A stretch of DNA of 64,000 nucleotides from Vanessa cardui (Eukaryota > Arthropoda > Insecta > Lepidoptera > Nymphalidae): assembly GCF_905220365.1 (NCBI RefSeq), contig NC_061152.1, forward strand, positions 2,035,001-2,099,000, read 5' to 3'. Every line of letters starts with the position of its first letter. Within the stretch, counting starts at the first letter, position 1. The notes under the pieces are model-generated. The model was not told where the DNA came from. It searched no databases and was given only the letters and a program-made list of their open reading frames with translations. A program made the position numbers and the translations under genes. Below, in pieces: positions 43,501-48,292 of the stretch.

Positions 43501-46500
43501 CAACCGGCAGAGCGGCTGGTTCCCCGCCAGCTACGTCAAGGTACGAGGCCCTTATCCCTTGACGAAGTCTCTCTTGTAGATGACCCTTCATGAGAGTCAT
43601 GATCCCATGGCAAAGTCACTCTAGTAGATGATAAACAGGCTATTTGACAATGCGAAAAATAAATTGTCAATTATTGTAATCAGTGTATATTATGAGTTTG
43701 AAAATAAGGTTATTAAGTAACGAAAGTTGAAAATAATAATTAATTTGTTCAAAAATCCATAAATAATAATGCGTTTTTTAACCGTTTGTCATGAGACACA
43801 AAACGCTCCTGATTGGTCGGGCTTATGATGAAGTCACTTGCTTGTCTACGTATATGTCCCACAGATTAAAATACAGGCAAGTGACGTCACCGACCCCATT
43901 GCAGCCATATCGTCCAAGTAGCGTTTTCGCGCGTTATTTAAATATAGAATTTTTAATATGATATTTTTCGGCAAGTATGTACTAGAAATAAAAACTCTTA
44001 CTGGGTTCCTTAACCTCTACTAAATAATATAAAATGGATTTTAAGAACCAGTCAAATAGCCTATTATTAAATAGTTTAAATAACTATAAAACACGCTCTT
44101 AGCACGCATTGAAAATTACATAGGGAGTGTTTGGCCAAAAAAAGGTCACGTGATAATTTTTCGTTGTATTTCTGACAGCTAACCCTTTTCATTTGATACC
44201 CTTATATTGAGGGTGAATTTCGAAAAGACAGTCCGCCATTTTGGGGAATTTTGTCCCACCAAATTATGATAAGCTCCTGTGTTTCCAAGCGACTCGACTG
44301 TCGCTCGGTGGTAGAATATCTGATGAGTGGGTGGTACCTACTAAGACGATCTTGGAAAAAATCACCAATTAAGGTGAGGCGAGGTGTTATACTTTTGGTG
44401 AAGCTTTTCGCACCACTACTCCAAGGGCCAAGCGTTTCGACAGCAAATGGGAAGAAGAAGTAATTTGATGATCATTAATATTCCAGGTGCTCCAATCCTC
44501 TGGCAGAACATCTGGAAGAACGACTCCAGTTATGTCCAAGATGGACACGGTTCCTACGGAAACTGTCATTGATAAGGTATTTGACTTTTTTATTGGTTGG
44601 AACTACTTTCGAAGACCTCCTTGGTCGAGTGTGTACGGTCAGAGTAAGAAAACCTTCGTCAGTTATCAAATTCATTCCTTTATCAAGTCTTAAGCACTTA
44701 TAACCTTTGGAATCTGAAGCACTGAACTGACAGCTGCATGTAAAATTAAACTTACATAGTATGATAACTTGGTTCAAAATTGTGTAACATCTCTGGACTA
44801 CGTCTAGTTTTATATCGAAGTGAAATCTTTTTAATGGCGTTATTGTTTGACGACCTCCGTGGTCGAGTGGTGTGTACACCTGTTTTCATGGGTGCGCCAC
44901 TCCGAGGTCCCGGGTTCGATTCCCGGCCGAGTCGATGTAGATTATCATTAGTTTTCTATGTTGTCTTTAGTCTGGGTGTTTGTGTCGTCGTTACTTCTGA
45001 TCTTCCACAACACAAGTGCTTTAGCTTACATTGGGATCAGAGTAATGTATGTGATGTTGTCTCAGATAAAAAAAAAAAAAATACTTTGACGGCTAAATAA
45101 TATGTGATATCTTCTGCTGAATTGTCAAAATATGTCTGTCAGTGTCATATATTCTCGATCGGTGAAGCAGATCGCTCATACTGAGCACACAATAATAGAT
45201 CTTAAGGTAACGAACCTTTTCTTACCCCGACTGTTATGTACACCGGTTTCCATGGTTACGCCACTCCGAGGTCCCGGGTGGATGTAGATTGTCATTAGTT
45301 GTCTGTGTCGTCTCGGGTCTGGTTTGTGCCGTCGTTACTTCTGATCTCCCACAACACAAGTGCGTTAGCTGCTTACATAGGGATCAGAGTAATGTATGTG
45401 ATGTGCATACTGGTCATATTAGTCAAAGAACTGGTCATATTTGGAACTGCTATTACATCATTAGTCTTAGCTGTAGTGAGGAAAATAGCTGTCAATATCG
45501 GTACTGAGATGTGAGGTGAAGGAAAACGTCGTGAGGAAACCTGCTGTCTAAATCCAACGCAGCGTGGTGGAATATGCTCCTAACCTTCTCTTCAAACGGA
45601 AAAGAGGCCTTAGCCCAGCAGTGGGAAATTTACAGACTGTTACTGTAATCTATACATATAATAAAATTGGAGCGTTTGTTTGTAATATTAAAACAGCCCT
45701 TTTTTACTCAATGCATATATATGTATACACGGTACATATACCAAAATGACAATTTTTACAATTTTTGTCTGTTTGTACCGGCTAATCTCTGCAAGGGCTG
45801 GACCGATTTTGACGGGACTTTCGCTGGCAGATAACTGATATAATAAGGAGTAACTTAGGCTACTATAATTTTTTTTCAGTACAGTACAGTACAGCTAGTA
45901 CTTAATGAAATTAACGTGTATTATTGATTTACAGGTCATAGCTCTGTATTCGTATACAGCACAAAACGCTGATGAGCTTAGCTTCGAGAAGGACGACATT
46001 ATCGCCGTCACCGATCGTTCCCAGGATCCCGCCTGGTGGCAAGGTCTGGTACCACCAAACAATTATAAGTGATAATATTTTGATGATGGTAACGTCAGAA
46101 ATATTAACTATTTCTTACATCTATGCGCCATTAAGCTTGGGAACTAAGATGTTATGTCCCTTGTGCCTGTAGTTACACTGACTCACTCCCCTTCAGACCG
46201 GAACACAACAATACTGAGTACTACAGTTTAGCAGTAAATTATTATCTACTGATTGGGTGGTATATACCCTACCCTACCCTAGATGCACAAACTCTATTAA
46301 GAGCCGAGCTGGCCGCGTGGTTAGAACGCGTGCATCTTAACCAATGATTCCGGGTTCACATCCAAGCACCGCTATATACATATATGAGCTTAATTTGTGT
46401 TTTTTATTCATCACGTGCTCGGTGAAGGAAAACATTGTGAGGAAACCTGCATGTGTCTTATTTCATCGAAATACTGCCGCAAGTGAATTCCTCTAACCCG

Positions 46501-47060
46501 CATTGGAACAGCGTGGTGGAATATGTTCCAAACCCTCAGCCTTAGCCCAGCTGTGGGAAATTTACAGGCTGTTGTTGTTGTTGTAGGCATTCGGTAAAGT
46601 TGACTAAAATTGATTCAGTGTTATTACAGGCACAAGATATAATATGTTAATCCCATATGTTGGTGGAAGATATATTATCTAAGGAATTGTTAATATATCA
46701 TAATGTTCTAGGTTATATTAATGGCAGTAAACCTTTCACCTGGTAGTCTGTTTACCAACTATTACACTGGTACTAAAGACAGAATTTCATTGAAATTAGC
46801 AGGCAGGTTTCCTTACAATGTATTAAACCAATGCTGGCCTGGGTTTGAACCTTCATTCATCGAACAAAATTCAGGCATTCTAACCACTGGACCATTTCCT
46901 TATATTGTTATATTGTTAATAAATATATCAAACAAACGACCCCTCCCCCCCTCTTTAGATATATATAATCTGTATTAATATAATTTTTAATTTTTCAGGC
47001 GAACTCCGCGGGATGACTGGACTTTTCCCGAGTAACTATGTCACGAAATTAGTTAACTGA
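17641..47060 (+). CDS. Dap160: Dap160 / intersectin, 27 coding exons
   Basis: Dap160 (insect intersectin) is a scaffold at endocytic and synaptic sites that binds dynamin, Eps15-type and actin regulators. Exons: 17641-17760, 18488-18586, 19500-19578, 20567-21337, 22546-22639, 23754-23905, 24716-24818, 25584-25713, 25953-25961, 26138-26248, 27499-27563, 28761-28943, 29748-29859, 31363-31437, 32806-33001, 34200-34283, 34647-34756, 36122-36185, 36866-36967, 38052-38114, 38869-39001, 39948-40098, 42354-42511, 43405-43540, 44487-44576, 45935-46043, 46999-47060. The sum is 3561 nt, 1186 codons plus TGA. Order: EH1, Q/P/L-rich linker, EH2, coiled coil, SH3 x4. Four SH3 domains and no RhoGEF tail match fly Dap160 rather than the vertebrate long form. 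The coding exon 1 acceptor lies 4 nt before the ATG, so a 5' UTR exon lies upstream. Confidence 0.93.
17800..18480. repeat. Dap160 intron 1: L-tail pieces and SINE-A
   Basis: An L-tail fragment (minus) lies near 17800-17885, a SINE-A copy (minus) at 18153-18406, and a second short L-tail piece at 18418-18445. Confidence 0.55.
18735..19275 (-). mobile_element. SINE-A fragments in Dap160 intron 2
   Basis: A 33 bp tail piece (ACAACAACAGACTGTAAACC) lies at 18735-18767. A decayed body lies at 19080-19275 (TGTTCCAGTGCGGGTTGATG). Confidence 0.55.
19579..20450. repeat. 145-bp tandem array, six units
   Basis: The anchor TATGATC or its variant recurs at 19584, 19729, 19874, 20019, 20164 and 20321, a 145 bp period with one ~12 bp insertion. 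Units 1 and 3 resemble each other (ATTTCATATGCGAAAGACAG), as do units 2 and 4 (GACGGCAATAG), so a dimeric higher-order pattern is visible. The array starts at the donor of Dap160 exon 3. Confidence 0.85.
20567..21337 (+). CDS. Dap160: Dap160 exon 4, QPL-repeat linker
   Basis: A single 771 nt exon encodes about 256 residues rich in Q, P, L, S and N between the two EH domains. The tripeptide QPL occurs 13 times, mostly as (S/T/N)QPL(I/V/M), spaced roughly 8-15 residues apart. No folded domain is visible, so it is probably disordered. It is the longest coding exon of the gene and the least family-like. Its frame is fixed by the flanking exons. Confidence 0.88.
21381..22020. repeat. Dap160 intron 4: SINE-A, HEL-2 and L-tail
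   Basis: SINE-A (plus) 21381-21569 with a TTG tail, HEL-2 piece 21577-21725 (GAAACTACTGAACGGATTTT), and L-tail (minus) 21836-22020. Confidence 0.6.
22213..22470. mobile_element. HEL-2 element
   Basis: Starts ACTAGCGACATACCCCGGC (complement of a CTAGT end) and runs to TTTGTTTTATACTATGTA. One of the two most complete HEL-2 copies. Confidence 0.55.
22546..24818 (+). CDS. Dap160: Dap160 EH domain 2 (exons 5-7)
   Basis: Exon 5 leads in with AAEWSIPQPQKLK. Exon 6 encodes YTQLFNATDRAKTGSVSGAQ and the SRLPQQTLAQIWALADLDSD stretch with GKLG. Exon 7 supplies CEEFVLAMYLCERATQGE and ends in LPPDLIPPTFR. The EF-type loop DLDSDGKLGCEEF and the pocket tryptophan are present. Confidence 0.9.
23013..23160 (-). 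repeat. L-tail repeat
   Basis: AAAATAAACTTTATTCAAGT through CTACCACCGGTCCGGAAAG. Confidence 0.6.
23260..23645. repeat. TTACAATCTCA repeat split by SINE-B
   Basis: The repeat (GATTACAATATAGCGAAAA ... AAATTGCAATCATATCTCAC) matches 14210-14350. Its middle is interrupted at about 23280-23545 by a minus-strand SINE-B with its CCACGGAGGTCGTC head. Confidence 0.65.
23280..23545 (-). mobile_element. SINE-B copy nested in another repeat
   Basis: AACATCACATAAATTACTCT, then AACCAAGGACCTCG and CTCGACCACGGAGGTCGTC. The 3' side is AT-rich (AATAAATAAATATT), like the TATTT tail of other copies. Confidence 0.7.
23947..24195 (+). mobile_element. SINE-A copy
   Basis: GAGCTGATATGGCCCAGTGG to GCCCAGCAGTGGACAATTTAC. 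The B-box region is deleted. Confidence 0.7.
24196..24715. other. Rest of Dap160 intron 6
   Basis: AT-rich sequence with a (G)12 run near 24488-24500; no repeat family recognised. Confidence 0.4.
24819..24900 (-). repeat. L-tail fragment beginning at an exon donor
   Basis: The intron starts GTAAGAACCGCCAAGGAACT and continues CAGTAGTTACC. From about +4 this matches the L-tail block AGAACCGCCAAGAAACTCAG. The repeat junction is therefore within 3-4 bases of the exon 7 donor. Confidence 0.6.
24944..25400. mobile_element. HEL-2 element, long copy
   Basis: ACTAGCAACCCGCCCCGGTT at the left and GCGACTTTGTTTTAAACTGT at the right, with ~150 bp of extra sequence after the first 50 bp. Confidence 0.55.
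25407..25580 (-). repeat. R3 fragment ending at the exon 8 acceptor
   Basis: AGTGTAACTACAGGCACAAG through GATGGTGACCACTTACGATC to GCCGCCAACCTATAC and an A tract. TTTCAG and exon 8 follow directly. Confidence 0.65.
25584..33001 (+). CDS. Dap160: Dap160 central coiled coil (exons 8-15)
   Basis: These exons encode a long charged helix: SYEERRKENLARGQAELERR, then alternating K/E/R heptad-like sequence (exons 9-11), LRAGNLAKDIRDTRTAVAAA (exon 12), ELNAKQIALNKEKAELDSK (exon 13) and QLSELSATVDQLSEKCEKVW (exon 15). The composition fits the coiled coil of intersectins, which mediates dimerisation and Eps15 binding. Exon 9 is a 9 nt microexon. Confidence 0.88.
25795..25938 (+). repeat. 72-bp tandem duplication before the microexon
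   Basis: AAATTTCTAATATGGCGCAC begins at 25795 and again at 25867. Each unit contains the inverted pair AATATGGCG / CGCCATATT or a near match. The second unit ends 14 bp before the microexon. Confidence 0.8.
25953..25961 (+). CDS. Dap160: Dap160 9-nt microexon (codes Glu-Ala-Glu)
   Basis: GAAGCTGAG is preceded by TTTTTCATGCAATTCAAG and followed by GTAAGTA, a strong donor. Its neighbours both meet it in phase 0, so it can be included or skipped without changing frame. The residues suit the surrounding E/K-rich coiled coil. RNA evidence is needed to be sure it is used. Confidence 0.6.
26349..26641 (+). mobile_element. SINE-A copy, full length
   Basis: GAGCTGAGATGGCCCAGTGG to GGCTGTTGTTGTTGTTTG. 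An inverted head fragment (CACTGGGCCATCTC) follows at 26642-26700. Confidence 0.75.
26915..27120 (+). repeat. 71-bp tandem array, three units
   Basis: GTCTGTCTCTCTCGCTCTTA starts at 26915, 26986 and 27057. Each unit contains GGCGGGCTAACCATGCCCGA. The first two units are almost identical, so the expansion is recent. Confidence 0.85.
27121..27498. other. Rest of Dap160 intron 10
   Basis: GC-richer than most introns near 27130-27310 (GAGCGCATAACGCGAGCGGA), with a G10 run near 27252-27261. It may be the unexpanded body of the repeat whose edge forms the 71 bp array. Confidence 0.35.
27660..28376. mobile_element. Nested block: SINE-A, L-tail, SINE-A, SINE-B
   Basis: SINE-A (minus) 27660-27823 runs into L-tail (minus) 27823-27925. 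A second SINE-A (plus) spans 27930-28087 and resumes at 28321-28376. The SINE-B at 28088-28322 sits inside it, with TTCCAA repeated on both sides. Confidence 0.7.
28088..28322 (+). mobile_element. SINE-B copy, full length
   Basis: GACGACCTCCGTGGTCGAGT (A box) and CCGGGTTTGATTCCCGGCC (B box) form a tRNA-like head. The body ends GATGTTGTCTC and (ATTT)n. A good reference copy. Confidence 0.8.
28361..28735 (+). repeat. 95-bp tandem array, four units, seeded by a SINE tail
   Basis: GCATTTGGAAATTCACA starts at 28361, 28456, 28551 and 28646. The first ~30 bp of each unit is SINE-A tail; the remainder (CTTGTCTCTTTCTAGCATCA) is not SINE. Each unit contains pyrimidine-rich stretches ending in TAG. Dap160 exon 12 starts 25 bp after the array. 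Confidence 0.85.
28987..29372 (+). mobile_element. SINE-A copy followed by a HEL-2 fragment
   Basis: SINE-A 28987-29272 (TTAACCGATGATTGCGGGTT to GGCTGTTGTTGTTGTG). A HEL-2 piece follows at 29268-29372 (GATTCGAGAGGAAGGTTTTT). Confidence 0.65.
29407..29693 (-). mobile_element. SINE-A copy, full length
   Basis: AGTAACAGCCTGTACATTTC to CTAACCACTGGGCCATCTC. A HEL-2 end (GCGACTTTGTTTTATACTGT) then reaches to ~12 bp from the exon 13 acceptor. Confidence 0.75.
29885..30088 (+). mobile_element. SINE-B copy
   Basis: GTAGATGGTCGAGTGTGTAC to GATGTTGTCTCATATTTAAT. It has a shortened B-box region. Confidence 0.65.
30090..30345 (+). repeat. R3 repeat
   Basis: GGCGACCTGATGGTAAGTCAC to AAAGCCCTACCACC. Confidence 0.65.
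30704..31258 (-). mobile_element. PIF/Harbinger-type non-autonomous element with TAA duplication
   Basis: The element starts GAACTAGCGCGC and ends GGGCGCTAGTTC. It is flanked by TAA at 30701-30703 and 31259-31261. Subterminal GTCACGGTGAC blocks are also inverted. A 3 bp TWA target duplication is typical of PIF/Harbinger. It encodes only a MADF-like remnant on the minus strand, so it is an internally deleted derivative. Confidence 0.75.
30786..31100 (-). pseudogene. MADF-domain remnant inside the nested element
   Basis: This 104-codon frame contains VLIEEVEKRPALYDEKFKDY followed by KAWEEIS, the first helix pattern of MADF domains. The domain then breaks off and the rest has no family resemblance. 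PIF/Harbinger elements often encode a second, DNA-binding protein of the Myb/SANT/MADF type next to the transposase, which would explain it. Probably not a functional protein. Alternative: a host MADF gene fragment captured by the element. Confidence 0.6.
31438..31727. other. Start of Dap160 intron 14
   Basis: No repeat family recognised between the exon 14 donor and the HEL-1 copies. Confidence 0.4.
31728..32136 (-). mobile_element. Two adjacent HEL-1 copies
   Basis: The first (31728-31886) ends at TTGTTATATGTATCTT. The second (31886-32136) starts CTAGCTGTGTCCGTGATC and ends TTATTATATGTATAGA. The second starts exactly where the first stops, so one may have inserted at the terminus of the other. 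Confidence 0.65.
32146..32230 (+). repeat. L-tail fragment
   Basis: AGAATCTACTTTCCGAACCG and flanks; tail lost. Confidence 0.5.
32284..32732 (+). mobile_element. MITE-A copy 4, near full length
   Basis: AATAGGCTATTTGACTGG to GCATTGTCAAATAGCC. It retains GGTGACGTCAC, CGGCCAATCAGG and GTCACGTGAC. ATAGTAA occurs on both sides and could be part of a target duplication. The right end is 73 bp from Dap160 exon 15. Confidence 0.8.
33008..33378 (-). mobile_element. SINE-A split by an L-tail repeat
   Basis: SINE-A tail complement CACAGCCTGTAAACCCACTG stops at GCTAAG (33035). L-tail (minus) occupies 33036-33200. SINE-A resumes at GGCCTCTCCCTTTGAGAAC and ends ACCACTGGGCCATC. Confidence 0.7.
33463..33530 (+). 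repeat. SINE-B 3' fragment
   Basis: CTTCCACAACACAAGTGCTT to GATGTTGTCTCATATTTC. Confidence 0.55.
33565..33755 (-). mobile_element. SINE-A copy, partial
   Basis: GGCTAAGGCCTCCTTTCCC to AAGCACATACACATAGTGG. Confidence 0.6.
33824..34160 (+). mobile_element. MITE-B copy, full length
   Basis: ATTGTACACACAACTCGGAT to TCTAAGTTGTGTCGTACTGT. TIRs of ~45 bp contain ATCGGCAAAATTCG and its inverted match. It ends 40 bp before Dap160 exon 16. Confidence 0.8.
34405..34535. repeat. AACCGATTTTGATGAAATTTG-type repeat fragment
   Basis: GTAACTCTGTCTATGTGTTG and CTGAACCGATTTTGATGAAA. Related fragments lie at 40135-40290 and 54905-55055. Probably another Helitron or MITE relic. Confidence 0.45.
34647..36967 (+). 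CDS. Dap160: Dap160 SH3 domain 1 (exons 17-19)
   Basis: Exon 17 encodes KWRCVYEFNARTADELSLQP and GDL (the ALYDY and ELSF equivalents). Exon 18 has EPGWKWGMARG, which replaces the usual W-W pair with WKW. Exon 19 has the SGWFPESYVE end. Exon 16 (34200-34283) supplies a W/D/A-rich linker before it. Confidence 0.88.
34797..34998 (-). repeat. R3 fragment
   Basis: GGTGGTAGGGTTTCGTGCAA to GGTCGGTGGCGCATTGACGA. Confidence 0.6.
35018..35258. repeat. Inverted pair of R3 fragments
   Basis: A plus-strand arm (GGTTGGCGGACGAGCATATT to ~35115) faces a minus-strand arm (~35165 to GCTCGTCCGCCAAGC at ~35248). The arms are about 85 bp with ~50 bp between, so a long hairpin could form in DNA or pre-mRNA. Confidence 0.75.
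35481..35995 (+). repeat. SINE-A flanked by ~125-bp direct repeats
   Basis: GTAAGATATGTATTTTGAAC starts both 35481-35613 and 35874-35995. A SINE-A copy (AGATGGCCCAGTTGTTAGAA, 3' end truncated at GAGAGGGGGC) occupies 35614-35873. The repeats differ by several substitutions and small gaps. Confidence 0.8.
36250..36340 (-). repeat. SINE-B 3' fragment
   Basis: ATATGAGACAACATCACATA to GTTGTGGAAGATCAGAATTA, after a C15 run near 36221-36235. Confidence 0.55.
36401..36850 (+). mobile_element. MITE-A copy 5, near full length
   Basis: GGGCTATTTGACTGG to CATTGTAAAATAGCCTATTA. It keeps AGTGACGTCAC and GGCCAATCAGG; the E-box is GTCATGTGAC. Its right TIR ends 15 bp before Dap160 exon 19. Confidence 0.8.
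36989..37226. mobile_element. Inverted SINE-A pair
   Basis: Minus copy 36989-37164 (CAACAACAACAACAGCCTGT ...) meets a plus 3' half at 37165-37226 (GGAAGCCTTTAGCCCAGCAG ... TGTTGTTGTTG). The two tails are complementary. Confidence 0.7.
37418..37945 (+). mobile_element. SINE-A split by an R3 repeat
   Basis: SINE-A 37418-37555 breaks at GCATGTGTCTAATTTTA. R3 (minus) occupies about 37556-37835 (CACTTGGCGGTAGGGCTTTG to an A tract). SINE-A resumes with GGCCACATGGGAATCCACC. The split shows that R3 is mobile. Confidence 0.7.
38148..38490. repeat. Two HEL-2 pieces
   Basis: GTATAAAACAAAGTCGCTGT to TGCCGGGGCGGGTCGCAAGT, then a second start (AGTATAAAACTAAGTCGCTT). A shorter piece at 37985-38045 precedes Dap160 exon 20. 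Confidence 0.5.
38526..38843 (+). mobile_element. MITE-B copy
   Basis: ATACGACACAACTCAGATGT to TTGCCGATGCTACATCTAC; the last ~15 bp of the right TIR is missing. It ends 25 bp before Dap160 exon 21. Confidence 0.8.
38869..40098 (+). CDS. Dap160: Dap160 SH3 domain 2 (exons 21-22)
   Basis: Exon 21 encodes FYIAAYPYNSSEPGDLVFEA and VVRRDGDWWTGRIGPR. Exon 22 starts TGIFPSNYVTK. All core SH3 positions are present: ALYDY-like, E-x-GD-L-F, WW and FPSNYV. A proline-rich linker follows. Confidence 0.9.
39285..39492 (+). repeat. R3 fragment
   Basis: ATCTGATGGTATGTGGTCAC to GCACAAAGCCCTACCGCC. Confidence 0.6.
39495..39926 (-). mobile_element. Tandem HEL-1 pair
   Basis: The block ATAACAAAAAATATTATTGT is found at both ~39500 and ~39692. 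The left copy is truncated; the right one reaches TTATATGTATAGAT and stops 21 bp before Dap160 exon 22. Confidence 0.65.
40418..40490 (+). repeat. SINE-B head fragment
   Basis: TGGTCGAGTGTGTACACCGG to GATTGTCATTAG, then LINE sequence. Confidence 0.5.
40595..41335 (+). pseudogene. LINE reverse transcriptase, fingers and palm
   Basis: Holds RT motifs up to the block before the catalytic aspartates, including the first palm aspartate in TDFSKAFD. The frame closes at a TAA created by a one-base shift. About 246 codons. It cannot make an active enzyme in this frame alone. Confidence 0.85.
41335..42027 (+). pseudogene. LINE reverse transcriptase, catalytic FADD to C terminus
   Basis: Opens with MFADDLKLL; FADD is the YxDD-box equivalent. 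It continues 230 codons through RIERIQRRFLYHL and ends in RPFERLF. A little coding-like sequence follows before an AT-rich 3' end near 42182. Confidence 0.85.
42183..42330 (-). repeat. Two partial R3 pieces
   Basis: AATTGTCTATGGGTGATGG occurs at about 42180 and 42254. The second piece ends GGTCCGCCAACCTATTCC, 24 bp before Dap160 exon 23. Confidence 0.6.
42354..43540 (+). CDS. Dap160: Dap160 SH3 domain 3 (exons 23-24)
   Basis: Exon 23 encodes an Arg/Ala/Ser-rich linker, then VAQALANYTAT. Exon 24 encodes SEQLSLMKGQLLIVRKKADS, GWWEGEL and SGWFPASYVK. Both exons are far richer in G+C than the surrounding introns. Confidence 0.9.
42531..43212 (+). repeat. 30-bp minisatellite, about 22 units
   Basis: AGAGTGCAATGATACTGGAC recurs every 30 bp (42541, 42571, 42601, 42631, 42661 and on), with occasional one-base insertions. 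Subtypes alternate (GTGCAATGATACT and GTGACATAATACT), forming higher-order blocks. The array begins 20 bp after the exon 23 donor. Because 30 is a multiple of 3 it leaves accidental open frames on the minus strand. Confidence 0.9.
43636..44064 (-). mobile_element. MITE-A copy 6
   Basis: CAGGCTATTTGACAATGCG to CAGTCAAATAGCCTATTA. It keeps GTGACGTCACC; CCAAT is changed to a GATTGGTCGG form and the E-box is lost (GTCATGAGAC). Confidence 0.75.
44100..44345. repeat. Unclassified intronic sequence with a short R3 piece
   Basis: Contains GGCCAAAAAAAGGTCACGTG and TCCGCCATTTTGGGG. An R3 piece (GGTGGTAGAATATCTGATG) lies at 44310-44345. Confidence 0.35.
44636..45234. mobile_element. MITE-C copy, interrupted
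   Basis: Left end CGGTCAGAGTAAGAAAACC and right end CTTTTCTTACCCCGACTG match the MITE-C TIRs. TA flanks both ends (44634-44635 and ~45236). Interior sequence resumes with TTCTCGATCGGTGAAGCAG at ~45152. Confidence 0.7.
44847..45075 (+). mobile_element. SINE-B copy, full length, innermost
   Basis: GACGACCTCCGTGGTCGAGT, B box GGTTCGATTCCCGGCCG, and tail GATGTTGTCTCAGAT followed by A13. Head and tail are intact. Confidence 0.8.
45511..45643 (+). repeat. SINE-A 3' half
   Basis: GTGAAGGAAAACGTCGTGAG to GGGAAATTTACAGACTGTTA. A HEL-1 element follows directly. Confidence 0.65.
45645..45897 (+). mobile_element. HEL-1 element with CAGCTAGT end
   Basis: AATCTATACATATAATAAAA to AGTACAGTACAGCTAGT. Both termini are readable. 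It ends 37 bp before Dap160 exon 26. Confidence 0.65.
45935..47060 (+). CDS. Dap160: Dap160 SH3 domain 4 and stop (exons 26-27)
   Basis: Exon 26 encodes VIALYSYTAQNADELSFEKD, DIIAVTD and DPAWWQG. Exon 27 encodes ELRGMTGLFPSNYVTKLVN and TGA at 47058-47060. Nothing resembling a DH or PH domain follows, so this is the short, SH3-ended form. Confidence 0.92.
46055..46285 (+). repeat. R3 copy, decayed
   Basis: CAGAAATATTAACTATTTCT through TGTCCCTTGTGCCTGTAGTT to GGTGGTATATACCC. Confidence 0.55.
46296..46900. mobile_element. SINE-A full copy and inverted fragment in last Dap160 intron
   Basis: Plus copy 46296-46585 (GAGCCGAGCTGGCCGCGTGG to TGTTGTTGTTGTAG). A minus fragment lies at 46782-46900 (GGCAGGTTTCCTTACAATG to CTAACCACTGGACC). 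Confidence 0.7.
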
Positions 47061-47978
47061 AATTATTAACTACTATATAATGATATATCTCTAATAACTC
47101 AACATATATAACAAACATATAAACGTTATATTAGAATTTGTTTAAATGTTTAATGAATCAGTAGAAAAAAAGTTGAGTAGTTTCACTTGCTTGGTAAGAA
47201 ATTGTTTTTTGTTATATATTATGCATTAGATGTCTAATATATATGTGGGATGTAGCTTAATTTGATGCACAACGCGGTTTTACATTAACTATATTTTTTA
47301 TTAATAGAACTGCATACATCTGTCCTATAAAAGCTTACCTCTGAATCACTCTATTTATTAAAAAAAACTGCATCAAAATCAAAATATAGGGACAGAGGCA
47401 GCAACTTTGTTTTATACTATGTAGTGATTTCCACACACATATATATATAATATATAATGAGATAGTATTTCAAGTGAGTCTACAGTAAGCGTTAACTATG
47501 TTGCAAAAAATGCATATGAAAATCATAAAGCATAAGTCACTTGTTTTTCTACAAGTGAGATAGGAGATGAGTTATGGAATCGCACTGCTGGTATGAAATT
47601 ATGTGGTCTGGTGTTAAAAGTACCAAACAACTTATTTACAAAATTGCATAGTGACATTCCTAAATGTTTTTTCTTATTTACAAAATTCCGATTTCACTAA
47701 TCGGAAATGAGATACGACATCTTAGTTCCCGAGGTTGGTGGCGCGTCCCGATGCATCTACGGTGACCACTTACCATCAATTACAAAATTTGCTCGTTCGC
47801 TTACAATAAAAAAATAATTGGCTTCTATAACACCAGGTAATAATCTATATTATATATATTTTTTTTAATTTTACATTATATGACCATATATTATATATTT
47901 GTAGTATATTCCAATCGAAGTAGGAAAGATTTACATATGAACGCGATTCGCCGATAACTCTGCTATATTACACTTACC
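47061..47978. other. Dap160 3' flank
   Basis: Mostly AT-rich with no gene. A HEL-2 piece lies at 47330-47430 and an R3 fragment (minus) at ~47705-47815. No AATAAA occurs close to the stop; the first clear one is near 47803 inside R3 sequence, so the real poly(A) site is undetermined. Confidence 0.5.
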
Positions 47979-48292
47979 TATAGTACTACAAAACTTAGAT
48001 GTAGCATCGGAAAAATTCAATAAAACCGATGACTGCCGATTCACAACCAACAGAAACAGCTCCCTATCGCGCCACTCGACGCTATTCGTCGCTATAGATT
48101 CCCGCGTCAGTTCGACCCGAGACAGCGAGTGCGTGTGAAGCGACGCGTCAGATTGACGAATATTAGGTCGTATGATATTACAAGTTATTACGTTTGTGCA
48201 GATCATATTCACATGAGAAATGAATATTGATAATTTGGGATAGCGTACTCAATTCGGATGTGATCGGTTTTACGAATTTTGCCGATGTGACA
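47979..48292 (-). mobile_element. MITE-B copy
   Basis: CTATAGTACTACAAAACTTA to ACGAATTTTGCCGATGTGAC. The core is inverted relative to the 33824 copy. Confidence 0.75.

Larger units (their letters stand above)
44612..45400 (+). mobile_element. SINE-B containing MITE-C containing SINE-B
   Basis: An outer SINE-B head (GACCTCCTTGGTCGAGTGTG) is interrupted at 44634 and resumes at 45237 (TGTACACCGGTTTCCATGG). Between them lies MITE-C (44636-45234). MITE-C is itself interrupted after GGAATCTGAAGC by ~125 bp of unknown sequence and a full SINE-B. Confidence 0.75.

Noticed and set aside
44780..45100. 106-codon ORF with a plausible-looking hydrophobic end
   Set aside because: It translates the innermost SINE-B; the same peptide pieces recur at 28055 and 45289.
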